64,000 nucleotides of DNA, taken from contig NZ_LVYD01000002.1 in NCBI RefSeq assembly GCF_002077945.1, positions 372,001 to 436,000 on the forward strand, written 5' to 3'. The notes beneath the pieces are model-generated. The model ran no database searches, was not told the DNA's origin, and saw only the letters and a list, made by a program, of their open reading frames with translations. Shown here one piece after another: positions 9,790 through 18,138 of the stretch. Position 1 is the first letter of the stretch. Every line of letters begins with the position of its first letter. The stretch is from Niastella vici (lineage in GTDB: Bacteria > Bacteroidota > Bacteroidia > Chitinophagales > Chitinophagaceae). The position numbers and the translations under genes are program-made.

Positions 9790-9950
9790 AAAGGGACAAA
9801 CTATTTTTTCAAGCGTTTAAGCATTTCGCCCGCCCTTGCATAACTGATACCATATGTTTCAACGGATATGGCAATGGACTGGTTAATGGAAGGTAATGGG
9901 CCCCAAAATTTTTAATGACACTTACTATGTTCAGCTGAAAACCGGCTTTT

Positions 9951-10253
9951 CTATACCCCTGCTCCACCCAGCAATTCAAGTTCCTGTAATTTTTGTGGTT
10001 GTCCGTCCATGATGGGCATGGCTTTCATGATCAGTTCACGAACCCCTTCTACTTTTAGTGAATTGTCGTGATCTTCTTTACTGTCCCAAATTTCAGTTAC
10101 ATATACAGTATTTAAGTCATTCTGTTCTTTACCTACCGCATATAGTTTACATCCCTGAGCAGTAGCAACCAGCCTGGAAGCATCTAACAGGATATTTGCC
10201 AACTCGTCTGCATGTCCTGCTTTTGCAGGCAGTTTCATGTTTAATAAATACAT
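9951..10253 (-). CDS. putative quinol monooxygenase (ABM domain)
   Basis: 100-residue ferredoxin-like alpha/beta protein of the antibiotic-biosynthesis-monooxygenase family, YgiN type. Typical elements are the first strand YLLNMKLPAKAGHADEL, the helix ending LVATAQGCKLY and the strand VYVTEIWDSKEDHDNSL. Members form dimers and act on quinols or as small cofactor-free oxygenases, but most are uncharacterised. It is probably cytoplasmic and monocistronic; 88 bp separate it from the preceding gene. Complete. Confidence 0.88.
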   Translation of the reverse strand: MYLLNMKLPAKAGHADELANILLDASRLVATAQGCKLYAVGKEQNDLNTVYVTEIWDSKEDHDNSLKVEGVRELIMKAMPIMDGQPQKLQELELLGGAGV

Positions 10254-10341
10254 ACCACTATTGTTTAGCAGGTTGAAAATACGGATAAATCACTTTGCAA
10301 TAAAGGTCTTTCCATTAAAAATATACGTTTTAGACCTGGCC

Positions 10342-11076
10342 TTACCAATATTCATAACTTATTAATTGTATCCGGCTTTGTTTTATTTTAGGGTTGGTAA
10401 ACCTTTCTGTTCTTTTGATAAGCAGTCCATTTTTCGCATACGAATACTCAACAATCAATGAAGGCTTCGTTAAACTGTTATCACGTTGTACAATCCTCTT
10501 TTTCATATCGAGGTAATTCTTAAATTCATACTTCCAGGTTTCCTTTTTCCCGTCTTCATATTCATACCCATAGAATCGTGTATAGGCAAATATGTACCCA
10601 TCTTCATAAACTGCTGTTTGCTGACGATAAATAGTATCTGCATGAAAAAATGTTTCGGTTTCGTTTAACGGATCATAAGTTACAGTATCCTTTTCAACAA
10701 GGGTTTCAGCATTATCAAATGTATACTTCGAGACCAGTTGCCCACTGGTATTGTAATTGTAAATCGAATGCTTATTGTAACTGCTGTCTTCATCTATTTC
10801 AACATCGGTGTTAATTTTACCGGTTGAATCATAGTTGTAAAGTATTTTTAACTGAAAACGCTTTCCGGTTTCATTATCCGTAAGTCCATAATCAGTCAGT
10901 CGCCCTTGTTTGTCATAACTATAGATCAATGCGGCTTTTGTACCCCCACCAAAAGAAACTATTCTTCTTTTCACAGCATTTATTCTATAAATTGAATCTG
11001 GCTGATACATTTCCCTTGATTGTCCAAATGACGATAGAACGGAAAAAGATAAGGTAAAAAATAATAAGATCTTCAT
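10342..11076 (-). CDS. exported hypothetical protein with YD-like strands
   Basis: About 244 residues. The N-terminus MKILLFFTLSFSVLSSFGQ is a clear signal peptide, so I favour the ATG at 11074-11076 over one eleven codons upstream (11109). The mature part has repeated Tyr/Asp-rich strands (IYSYDKQGRLTDYG, ILYNYDSTGKINTD, IYNYNTSGQLVSKY), resembling the YD/RHS-like repeats of small secreted Bacteroidota proteins. A similar lipoprotein is encoded at 35859-36614. No enzymatic motif; function unknown. Confidence 0.7.
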   Translation of the reverse strand: MKILLFFTLSFSVLSSFGQSREMYQPDSIYRINAVKRRIVSFGGGTKAALIYSYDKQGRLTDYGLTDNETGKRFQLKILYNYDSTGKINTDVEIDEDSSYNKHSIYNYNTSGQLVSKYTFDNAETLVEKDTVTYDPLNETETFFHADTIYRQQTAVYEDGYIFAYTRFYGYEYEDGKKETWKYEFKNYLDMKKRIVQRDNSLTKPSLIVEYSYAKNGLLIKRTERFTNPKIKQSRIQLISYEYW

Positions 11077-11203
11077 TGCGTAACTAGTATTCTTTGTAAT
11101 TCGCAGCATTTGTTTTACTATTGAAAGGGGGAATATAAAAACTGGCAGTTTTGATGCCTTTATTTTCTATCAACATACAAAGGTGTTATTACTGATGGCA
11201 GCT

Positions 11204-11782
11204 TTATTTTTTTATCTCATACCGCAATTCCACCATTCCGCTTTTGTAAGCTACCACGTCTTTCAAGTGCAACAATTGTTCTTGTCCAACCTGGTCAAAG
11301 AACAGCGTTCCATCTCCTAAGATAACAGGCAAAACAGACAACCTTATTTCATCTCCTAATTTCAAACGAATGAACTCTTTGACAAGCATTGGCCCGCCTA
11401 CTAACCACACATTCCTGTATTTTGGTTTTAACCGTTCCTCTACAAGCTTATTCAGGTCACCTGAATAAATTTCAATATCCGGTCTTTCAATTGGCAGGTT
11501 TCTGTGAGTTACTACAATAACAGGCACGTCTCTATATGCCCAGCCATAAGTTCCTGACAATTCCAGGGCATGCTCATAGGTTCGCGCACCCATTATATAA
11601 CAATCTATTTTCTTAAGAAATTCTTCAGTGTCCTGCTCCGTCATCTCAATCCCCTTTTCATAGTAGTCAGCTGTCTCAAACCACGTAACACTATTGTCTT
11701 TTTTGGCAATAATGCCGTCAAGACTTGAAACCATGTGTATCGTTATTTTAAATTCAGCTGTTGTCATTTGCATGCCTTTCAA
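11204..11782 (-). CDS. dihydrofolate reductase / RibD C-terminal domain family protein
   Basis: 192-residue protein with the DHFR-like fold used by the RibD C-terminal family. Seen are the N-terminal strand and loop VSSLDGIIAK, CYIMGARTYEH, IVVTHRNLP and the nucleotide-binding segment VWLVGGPMLVKEFI. Members reduce pterin- or deazaflavin-like substrates with NADPH; the substrate here is unknown. Its ATG overlaps the stop of the upstream LRR gene by 4 bp, so the two are translationally coupled. The second or third Met is an alternative start. Confidence 0.85.
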   Translation of the reverse strand: MKGMQMTTAEFKITIHMVSSLDGIIAKKDNSVTWFETADYYEKGIEMTEQDTEEFLKKIDCYIMGARTYEHALELSGTYGWAYRDVPVIVVTHRNLPIERPDIEIYSGDLNKLVEERLKPKYRNVWLVGGPMLVKEFIRLKLGDEIRLSVLPVILGDGTLFFDQVGQEQLLHLKDVVAYKSGMVELRYEIKK

Positions 11783-12396
11783 AACATGTCAATTTGAATT
11801 TTATATTTTTTGGCTTGCTTTCTTAGCGCTTTCATTGTTTTTTTATTAAACTCCCGATGGCTAATAATCAACAATTTCAACCCTGGTATTTTATCAATTA
11901 CCTCAGGAAATCTTTTGAAGTTATTGAATTCTATATTTAACACCTCCAATTTTTCAAGCATAGCAAATTCTGGCGGCAGGGATCTTATTTTAGTCCACCC
12001 AAGATTAAGCTCTTTTAGATTTTTTAATGCCGATAAATTTTCAAGGCTATCACATTGATTTTTTCTTTTATAATTCCAGAAATTCCCCAGATCAAGCTTT
12101 TCAAGCTTTGTCAGCCTGGAAATTTCTTTTGGTATTGTTTTAACATTACCATTTGTAATAGATAATTCTCTTAATTCTGTCAGGTTTGTTACTGTAAGCG
12201 GAAAACTGCTTAACCGGTTATCGTCAAGCGGTAACCACAAGATATAACGTTCTCCCCGGTTCGAGAATACAAAAAAATGTGAAAAAACGTAAGTATTTCC
12301 ATTTGTTTTAGGCGAAGCTCTCCTTAATGGCGGCCAATGGCTTATCCGGCTATGCCCGTACTTATTTCCAGTTTTTCGGAAAAATTTCCATAACAT
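11779..12396 (-). CDS. leucine-rich repeat protein
   Basis: 205 residues. Residues about 50-190 form six or so leucine-rich repeats of the LxxLxxLxLxxN kind (NLTELRELSITNGNV, RLTKLEKLDLGNF, ALKNLKELNLGWTKI, MLEKLEVLNIEFNNF). The first ~45 residues are not repeat-like and may mean the true start lies inside; no signal peptide is seen. LRR surfaces bind protein partners. The stop overlaps the DHFR-like gene by 4 bp, an unusual pairing. The partner is unknown. Confidence 0.7.
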   Translation of the reverse strand: MLWKFFRKTGNKYGHSRISHWPPLRRASPKTNGNTYVFSHFFVFSNRGERYILWLPLDDNRLSSFPLTVTNLTELRELSITNGNVKTIPKEISRLTKLEKLDLGNFWNYKRKNQCDSLENLSALKNLKELNLGWTKIRSLPPEFAMLEKLEVLNIEFNNFKRFPEVIDKIPGLKLLIISHREFNKKTMKALRKQAKKYKIQIDMF

Positions 12397-12522
12397 GGAA
12401 TAAAAGCCAACATGCCAACTTTATCGTTGTTGGTTTTCAATGCATTCTATAAATGGTACAACAATTGGCATTATTACATCGAAACAGTCATCATGGTGCT
12501 TTAAGCTGCTATCCCTTCATAA

Positions 12523-12654
12523 CAACCACGAATAGTATTACTGGCAGGACAAAACGATATTGAATTACCGGTAAATGGCAATAAAGACAAACTCCATATA
12601 GTTTCGTTATACATTGATAACAGGCTGGTCTTTAGCGGAAAAGCAATTTTATAA
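12523..12654 (+). pseudogene. possible C-terminal gene remnant
   Basis: The 338-bp gap between the LRR and MFS genes contains a 43-codon open stretch on the plus strand with protein-like composition (DIELPVNGNKDKLHIV, then LYIDNRLVFSGKAI) ending in TAA at 12652. It begins right after a stop codon and has no start or upstream continuation. It may be the tail of a deleted gene. No family recognised. Confidence 0.25.
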
Positions 12655-12681
12655 TAACAATTGCAGTGCATCCAACCAACA

Positions 12682-12722
12682 GAAAGCCCGTTTCGGTTTA
12701 ACCGGCCGGGCTTTCACTTTTT
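12682..12722 (+). terminator. stem-loop with T-run between LRR and MFS genes
   Basis: A 9-bp stem GAAAGCCCG / CGGGCTTTC (12682-12690 and 12707-12715) contains an inner CGGTT/AACCG pair, with a TTTTT run just beyond on the plus strand. It lies 20 bp past the MFS stop codon on the minus strand, so it probably acts in both directions. Confidence 0.65.
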
Positions 12723-12734
12723 CACCGCATTGCA

Positions 12735-13973
12735 TCAGGCCTTTACTGCCCGATGTTTTTGCTCAATATTTGGCAAAAATCCTGTAATGATACCGATCAG
12801 TGGCAAAAAGGCACATACTTTAAATACATAGCCCACACTGGTCAAATCAGCCAGTTTTCCCAATACGGCAGAACCAAGCCCGCCCATTCCAAATGCAAAA
12901 CCAAAGAACAAACCTGCAATCATCCCTACTTTACCAGGAACCAGTTCTGTAGCATATACTAAAATGGCAGAGAATGCCGAAGATATAATAACGCCAATAA
13001 TAACCGACAATACGCCACTCCAGAACAGGTTAACATATGGCAATAGCAAGGTAAATGGTGCAGCGCCTAAAATAGAGATCCATATCACGTATTTCCTTCC
13101 AAAACGATCACCCAGCGGACCTCCCATTAACGTTCCTGCGGCTACAGATCCCAGGAAGATAAACAGGTGTATTTGCGATTGCTGTACCGAAACATGAAAT
13201 TTGTCGATCAAATAAAAAGTAAAATAGCTCGACATGCTGGCCATGTAGAAGTACTTGGAGAAGATCAGCACCAACAGGATGATCAGCGAACCAATAACGG
13301 TAGACTTTGGCAATGCCTGGTTGAACGCAGGCAATGCACGCTGTTTGTTCTTTGCCCGCTGGTCTAAATGTTCCTTATACCAATTACCCACCTTTATCAA
13401 TACAATGATACCTAAGATGGCTATCAGCCCAAACCAGATAACGTAAAATTGTCCGTGAGGAACAATGATCAACGCCGCCAGCAAAGGGCCTATGGCGCTG
13501 CCTGTATTACCACCCAACTGGAAAATAGATTGCGCCAATCCTTTTTTTCCGCCCGAGGCCAGATGCGCCACACGGGAAGATTCAGGGTGAAATACAGAAG
13601 AGCCCATACCAATCAAACTTACAGCGATCAAAATAGCTACAAAGCTGGAAGCCAGGGATAATAAAATAATTCCAGTCAATGTAAAACCCATGCCAATCGC
13701 CAGCGAATAAGGACGTGGCGTTTTATCGGTATAGTGCCCTACAAAAGGTTGCAGTAACGAAGCCGTAAGCTGAAAGGTAAAAGTGATCAATCCTATTTCG
13801 GTAAACGACAGATTAAAGTTCTGCTTTATCATTGGATAAATAGCCGGTATCACCGACTGCATCATATCGTTGAGCAGATGGGTGAAACTGATCGTAAACA
13901 GAATGGAATAAATGGTTGTTTGCGTAAGTGCTTTGGCATCACTCGCTGCCGGGAAATTCGTTGTTTTCATCAT
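12735..13973 (-). CDS. MFS transporter, fosmidomycin-resistance (Fsr) type
   Basis: 412-residue inner-membrane protein with twelve predicted helices. The N-terminal FTHLLNDMMQSVIPAIYPMIK and the segment SLIGMGSSVFHPESSRVAH are hallmarks of the Fsr/fosmidomycin-efflux subfamily of the major facilitator superfamily. Members export drugs or metabolites by proton antiport. It lies 44 bp downstream of a FadR-type GntR regulator gene, with a palindromic operator (13986-14000) in the spacer, so expression is probably repressed until an inducing ligand appears. Complete; the natural substrate is unknown. Confidence 0.92.
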   Translation of the reverse strand: MMKTTNFPAASDAKALTQTTIYSILFTISFTHLLNDMMQSVIPAIYPMIKQNFNLSFTEIGLITFTFQLTASLLQPFVGHYTDKTPRPYSLAIGMGFTLTGIILLSLASSFVAILIAVSLIGMGSSVFHPESSRVAHLASGGKKGLAQSIFQLGGNTGSAIGPLLAALIIVPHGQFYVIWFGLIAILGIIVLIKVGNWYKEHLDQRAKNKQRALPAFNQALPKSTVIGSLIILLVLIFSKYFYMASMSSYFTFYLIDKFHVSVQQSQIHLFIFLGSVAAGTLMGGPLGDRFGRKYVIWISILGAAPFTLLLPYVNLFWSGVLSVIIGVIISSAFSAILVYATELVPGKVGMIAGLFFGFAFGMGGLGSAVLGKLADLTSVGYVFKVCAFLPLIGIITGFLPNIEQKHRAVKA

Positions 13974-13985
13974 AGTTATCTAGTA

Positions 13986-14001
13986 ATCAGATCATCTGAT
14001 G
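13986..14001. promoter_or_regulatory. GntR operator in front of the MFS gene
   Basis: The perfect inverted repeat ATCAGA-TCA-TCTGAT sits 13 bp upstream of the MFS start codon. It shares ATCATCTGATG with the site in front of the gntR gene. Confidence 0.65.
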
Positions 14002-14017
14002 TTTAATTACAATTTTT

Positions 14018-14686
14018 TTATTGGGCCCTGTGTCCTATAATTTTTGCGGCTGTGTTCCAGGCTTTTTTGGTATCATTCGCTTTAATACTTTCCAGCAATT
14101 GTTCGTGCAGACCTTGTGTTTTTATAAAACTGGTGGTATCTGTAAAGCTGATCAAAAAATATTTCCTTACCTGTATTGAGAAGGCCTTATACAGATCGGC
14201 CAGTACTTCGTTTTTAGAAGCTACGGCAATAGCGGTATGAAAATTAATGTCGGCATCAATACAATCATTGAGCAGGTTATTATGTGCCGATTGCTTGCGT
14301 ACGGTAAGCCAATGCCGCATTTCTTTAAGATCTTTTTCTGTTCGGTTGGCAGCTGCTTTTTCCGCAATCTTAATTTCCAGGATCTGGCGTACTTCTTCCA
14401 TATCATTAAAATCGGCCCGCTTTAATCGCTGGGACAATGGCTCTTTTATTCCCTCTGTTCCTTCTATAAATGTGCCTAATCCCTGCTGCACCCGCAACAG
14501 GCCGGAATTTACCAATACCTTGATGGCTTCACGAATAGTAGAGCGCCCTACACCGAAGGATTTCATCAATTCGGGTTCAATAGGCAGCTGCTCGCCGGTT
14601 TTATATTTCCCCTGCGTTATCTGCTGCTGTAATTGGGCGGCCACTTCATCTGCCAGTGAGCGGCGTGGAATCAAGTTGTTCATCAT
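14018..14686 (-). CDS. FadR/GntR-family transcriptional repressor
   Basis: 222-residue regulator. The N-terminal winged helix (about 1-75) shows LADEVAAQLQQQI, LPIEPELMKSFGVGRSTIREAIKVL and LRVQQGLGTFI, the classic GntR pattern. The C-terminal helical FCD domain (about 85-215) has D..FH (DADINFHTAIA) and H..LLESI metal/ligand-site residues. FCD regulators sense small organic acids. I start at the ATG pair 14681-14686 because the longer frame runs into an intron remnant and past a -7-like promoter box. It forms an operon with the MFS transporter gene and probably represses itself and that gene. Confidence 0.92.
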   Translation of the reverse strand: MMNNLIPRRSLADEVAAQLQQQITQGKYKTGEQLPIEPELMKSFGVGRSTIREAIKVLVNSGLLRVQQGLGTFIEGTEGIKEPLSQRLKRADFNDMEEVRQILEIKIAEKAAANRTEKDLKEMRHWLTVRKQSAHNNLLNDCIDADINFHTAIAVASKNEVLADLYKAFSIQVRKYFLISFTDTTSFIKTQGLHEQLLESIKANDTKKAWNTAAKIIGHRAQ

Positions 14687-14708
14687 ATCATCTGATGATT
14701 GCAAATAT
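14687..14708 (-). promoter_or_regulatory. gntR promoter -7 box with overlapping operator
   Basis: On the minus strand TATATTTG (14708-14701) fits the Bacteroidota -7 consensus TAnnTTTG. The perfect inverted repeat ATCATC-T-GATGAT (14687-14699) follows at once and abuts the start codon, placing the repressor over the transcription start and ribosome site. Confidence 0.6.
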
Positions 14709-14743
14709 AGGGTGCCGGGATCGTAATTCAAAGTATTTCCGGA

Positions 14744-14947
14744 ATCGGGTAGGCGACCGTGAGCCATAGGCTCACGGTACGCCTCTTCACACCACCTCAC
14801 GTACCAATCTGGTATACGGCGGTTTGTGTTTGCCGCCGGCTTCCTTCAGATTCGTGGTCACCCACAACACCCTTGCCTTTGACTAATGATACATGCAATG
14901 CTCATCGGGGACTTACACCCTATAGTTTATAACCATGCCCGGCGCAC
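14744..14947 (-). mobile_element. internally deleted group IIC intron remnant (~204 nt)
   Basis: Read on the minus strand, the 5' end GTGCGCCGGGCATGG, then ACTATAGGGTGTAAGTCCC, GCAAGGGTGT and GAATCTGAAGGAAGCCGGCG match the start of domain I of bacterial group IIC introns (Oceanobacillus iheyensis type). After ~120 nt it jumps straight to domain V (CCGCCGTATACC...GGTACGTGAGGTGG) and a domain VI hairpin (ACCGTGAGCC / GGCTCACGGT), ending CCTACCCGAT. The rest of domain I, domains II-IV and the reverse-transcriptase ORF are missing. It lies directly after a terminator stem-loop and its T-run, the known insertion site of class C introns. One lower-stem pair of domain V looks mismatched, so it is probably inactive. 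Confidence 0.82.
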
Positions 14948-14948
14948 A

Positions 14949-14982
14949 TAAAAAAAGCCTTCAGGTCGTTAAACCTGAAGGC
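14949..14982 (-). terminator. terminator of the coiled-coil protein gene
   Basis: A perfect 10-bp stem GCCTTCAGGT / ACCTGAAGGC with a 6-nt loop is followed on the minus strand by seven T. The group IIC remnant starts 2 nt beyond it. Confidence 0.9.
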
Positions 14983-15004
14983 CCTTTAGTTCACTGATTC
15001 TGAA

Positions 15005-15493
15005 TTATTGTATTGGCCCGCCTGTGGTCTTGAACGTTTCAACGTCATTTATCAGACTATTGCCGGATCTTAACAAATGCATTGCAAATCCATCTTCACT
15101 GCCTGCAGAAAAACCACCTTTTATTTTATGAAAATGTGTACCAAAGCTCGTCTTGAGTGTATTCAAATCAGTTTTTAGAGTCGTCAGGTTTGTATTCAGA
15201 GTCGTTAAACTATTGTCCAGTCCTTTGATTAAAAATGTTTGTGAGCCATTATCCTTTTTTATTCCATCAATGCTGTTATTTAAAGTAGTGTAGTTTGTCT
15301 TCATTTCTTCAAGATCTTTTTTAAGCTTTGAATTTTCTTCTTCCAGTTTATTTATCCGCGCCAACAGGTCCATGATCGTGGGAGTTTTAATGTCATTAGC
15401 ATTTGTTTGTAGTCTTGGGTTGGGCGCCTGGGCAATAGTATGGGTTGTAAAAGCAAACACCAAGAGGAACAATAGAGTTAAATTACGTTTCAT
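15005..15493 (-). CDS. secreted coiled-coil protein
   Basis: 162 residues. Signal peptide MKRNLTLLFLLVFAFTTHTIAQ; then a coiled coil (about 40-115) with heptads such as INKLEEENSKLKKDLEEMK and a Thr/Leu/Asn-rich continuation (TTLNTNLTTLKTDLNTLK). The tail after about 120 carries THFHKIKGG. It resembles the C-terminal coiled-coil/chaperone-like parts of surface fibres, but no specific family is recognised. A TTG one codon upstream is an alternative start; the ATG at 15491-15493 is more likely. Monocistronic with its own terminator. Confidence 0.75.
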   Translation of the reverse strand: MKRNLTLLFLLVFAFTTHTIAQAPNPRLQTNANDIKTPTIMDLLARINKLEEENSKLKKDLEEMKTNYTTLNNSIDGIKKDNGSQTFLIKGLDNSLTTLNTNLTTLKTDLNTLKTSFGTHFHKIKGGFSAGSEDGFAMHLLRSGNSLINDVETFKTTGGPIQ

Positions 15494-15636
15494 CAATTTT
15501 TGTTTTGGTTTTGAGAAAATTCAGGATAGCGTGTACAAGATATAAATATAATGGAAAGAGATCATATTATTACTACAAGAATTTTTACAAAAAGTAATTC
15601 CTCAAAACCCTCTCCCTCTAAATTAATCAACACTAT

Positions 15637-17841
15637 TTACCAGCTTATTGTAACCGTAATGCCATCGGCATCGTTATCGAAACCAAGGTAACAGGTATGA
15701 GAAGTTTCGTCCCAGGAACTTTGCACGTCATTGATTAGTTGGCCCTTGCAATTCATCAGCACCGTTTTTACCGGCGCGGCCGGTAATAGTATCCGCATGC
15801 TGTTACGGGTATTCAGCGGGCTTTTCGCCACGAAAGCATAGCTCCTTTCCTGTACGCGTTCATTGTATATTCTACAGGCGCCGGCCAGTACCTGTGGTTT
15901 CTTTTTGTTCGCCACCCTGTTTACATTATATAATAAAGCCTGAGTTCCGGGCTGCACGCTTTTTATTGCCAGTACCGGCAATTGCGGATCGAACAGATCG
16001 ATCACCGGGCCATTGATCACAAACGGTTCATTGCTGGTGCTTTCATCCATCACCGACACCATATCATACGGTCCCCTTTGTAAATAGAAATTGTTTTTAA
16101 ATTCCAACTCCCCTGCCCTGGCTCCGTCTTTCCAGGCATGCTGAAGCACATCAATATATCGTGCATCTGTGTTTGCGGCTATTACAAACTCCAATGGGTT
16201 TATGCGCATTACATACACTTTTCCTTTACCCACCGGGTACGATTGATCTCCTTCGCCGGGCCGAATATGCAACAACTCAAATAAATGTTCTGATGGCGCT
16301 TTATAATGTTTGCCATTGGTATTCCACCATTCCATTACCTGTTGGTATGGATCATTATCGCGCCCGCAATACACCAGCACGCCTCCATTTTGCACCCAGG
16401 CGGCAATGTGCTTATGCACATCGGCCGACACCGGTTTCATATTGGAATAGCTCATCACCAGCACTTTTATATCTTTCAACGTAGCCGGGTATGCCAGGTT
16501 CTCCATATGCACGGTTTGAACCGGCACGCCGCGTTTCACCAGCGGCAGGGTTTGCCCGTAAAAATTGGAGAACTGTGGGTCTTCATATCCACTATGGATG
16601 GGAAAGCGCTGGAACATCAACGTATTGCCCATAAGAACGCCTATGCCGTTTGAACCGCTTACCTGGTTGGCCGACACGGGCATATCATTCAACGCATTTA
16701 CCATCACCTGCATTTGGGTGGAATAATATTTTGGTATCAGCACCCACTCATTGCTGTTAGCCAGTTTGTAAGGGTGGGTGTAAATACGCTCGGGCCAGGG
16801 CATCACTTCATAGTTGGCTACCACCGGGTATAATAACTTTGCAGTGAACGTAGCCTCGTAATTGCGCTTGTAATCGGCCCAGTCCCTTGGCCAGTCTTCA
16901 ATGGGATCGGTCAAAAAGAACAGTTTCCTTTTTGTAGGCGCGGTCATAGAAACCATGGAACCATATTCCAGGAAGGCATTCTCAAATACTCTTTCTTTTT
17001 TCAGGCCATTAAAATACGTCGGTTCCCGCGAAGTGCCCGTCCACACCTGTGCAATATATCCATCGATGCCCGGCAGGGAAGCGAGACTGGCTTCGGGACT
17101 CACGATCTGCCACGAGGAGTAATTCACGAGTGAATGCGTGGGTATATATACTTTTACATCCATGCTTTTTGTTTTCCCGTACGCTTTGGCATATTCACTC
17201 ACCTCCTTTATTGCATTATAATACAGGTGATATTTCAATTTACCCGACAAATACGTATTTTCCGGCGATTCATGCTGTGGCCGCCAGGGAAAACCATAAT
17301 AGCGTTGCCATTCCTGTTTAAACGCTTCACTATAACCGGCCCTTGCCCAGAACTCGGGTTCTTCCAGATAAATGGAATTAATGCCGGCATCGATCACTCT
17401 TTTGATCACCCCTTTTTTCATGTATTCAATAAAAGAAGCAACAGGCACTACATACGGGACATTATGACCATGCCAAATGGTATCGCCCTTTACCGTTACC
17501 TGTCCTTCGCCCAAATGATTGCGGCCATCCCATTTGCCTAAAAAATAATCGTCATATCGGCCCCAGGCAATGCCGGTCATAAAATGCACCTTGTAGCCCC
17601 GGTCGCGCCAGCTTTTTACACGGTCTTCAAACGATACCGGGCCGCGCTCGCTAACACCGTACACGATGGCAATATCGGCCCGTACGTCAATCTGCGGCAT
17701 CCAGACCGAACCCGTTTGAAAAGCTGTTTTTTCTTTTGTTGCCACCGGCGTGGGAATGGGTGTAGCCGTAGCTACACCGCCCTGGGCACATATTCGGCCA
17801 GTCGTACAGGCAAAGAGGCATAAAATGATATAGTTTTTCAT
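15637..17841 (-). CDS. secreted glycoside-hydrolase-like protein (GH42-like architecture)
   Basis: 734 residues. A signal peptide (about 1-19, MKNYIILCLFACTTGRICAQ) is followed by a barrel-like domain with SWRDRGYKVHFMTGIAWGRYD, INSIYLEEPEFWARAGYSEAFK and VKVYIPTHSLVNY. The Glu pair in YLEEPEF sits where clan A barrels carry the acid/base. A Rossmann-like domain follows (about 440-560: KDIKVLVMSYSNMKPV, NGGVLVYCGRD), as in the trimerisation domain of GH42 beta-galactosidases, then a C-terminal beta-domain. I infer an exported glycosidase; family and substrate are uncertain. The start at 17839-17841 gives the signal peptide; a longer frame has unconserved residues and enters an inverted repeat. 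Confidence 0.65.
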   Translation of the reverse strand: MKNYIILCLFACTTGRICAQGGVATATPIPTPVATKEKTAFQTGSVWMPQIDVRADIAIVYGVSERGPVSFEDRVKSWRDRGYKVHFMTGIAWGRYDDYFLGKWDGRNHLGEGQVTVKGDTIWHGHNVPYVVPVASFIEYMKKGVIKRVIDAGINSIYLEEPEFWARAGYSEAFKQEWQRYYGFPWRPQHESPENTYLSGKLKYHLYYNAIKEVSEYAKAYGKTKSMDVKVYIPTHSLVNYSSWQIVSPEASLASLPGIDGYIAQVWTGTSREPTYFNGLKKERVFENAFLEYGSMVSMTAPTKRKLFFLTDPIEDWPRDWADYKRNYEATFTAKLLYPVVANYEVMPWPERIYTHPYKLANSNEWVLIPKYYSTQMQVMVNALNDMPVSANQVSGSNGIGVLMGNTLMFQRFPIHSGYEDPQFSNFYGQTLPLVKRGVPVQTVHMENLAYPATLKDIKVLVMSYSNMKPVSADVHKHIAAWVQNGGVLVYCGRDNDPYQQVMEWWNTNGKHYKAPSEHLFELLHIRPGEGDQSYPVGKGKVYVMRINPLEFVIAANTDARYIDVLQHAWKDGARAGELEFKNNFYLQRGPYDMVSVMDESTSNEPFVINGPVIDLFDPQLPVLAIKSVQPGTQALLYNVNRVANKKKPQVLAGACRIYNERVQERSYAFVAKSPLNTRNSMRILLPAAPVKTVLMNCKGQLINDVQSSWDETSHTCYLGFDNDADGITVTISW

Positions 17842-17870
17842 CACAGAACTTTTAGTATTTAGTGTAGACG

Positions 17871-17941
17871 AAGTAAGAGGTAAGAAGTAGGAAGTAAGAT
17901 GATCTCTGAATTTCATACCTCATTCTTCCTACCTCTTACTT
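17871..17941. repeat. inverted repeat AAGTAAGAGGTA...TACCTCTTACTT
   Basis: Two perfect 12-bp arms (17871-17882 and 17930-17941) are separated by 47 bp containing further related purine-rich repeats (AAGTAGGAAGTAAG, TCTTCCTACC). It is likely a dispersed intergenic hairpin element. It falls between the glycosidase-like gene and the divergent blaI gene. Confidence 0.55.
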
Positions 17942-18091
17942 CTTTCCTCGTTTATGGAACATTAATGGTCTTTAAATTATTGCAAATAGTCTTTAGCAAA
18001 ATACTTCAGGCATTTTAGGAAGCTGTCACCCATGCCCTTAATTAATAATTCGTTGCATTAAAAAATATTTTGGGAAGAAAATGCAGTCAAT

Positions 18092-18138
18092 TACTATATT
18101 TATAGTAGTTTTATAAAAATTATAGTAGACCACACTAT
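18092..18138 (+). promoter_or_regulatory. BlaI operators upstream of blaI
   Basis: TACTATA-TT-TATAGTA (18092-18107) is a perfect palindrome of the MecI/BlaI type (TACTA...TAGTA). A second, looser pair ATAGT-N7-ACTAT (18122-18138) overlaps the start codon of the repressor gene. Both fit autoregulation by the BlaI-like product. Confidence 0.75.

Noticed and set aside
14687..14800. N-terminal extension of the GntR protein to 14800
   Set aside because: It translates the intron remnant and promoter; the HTH domain starts at 14686.
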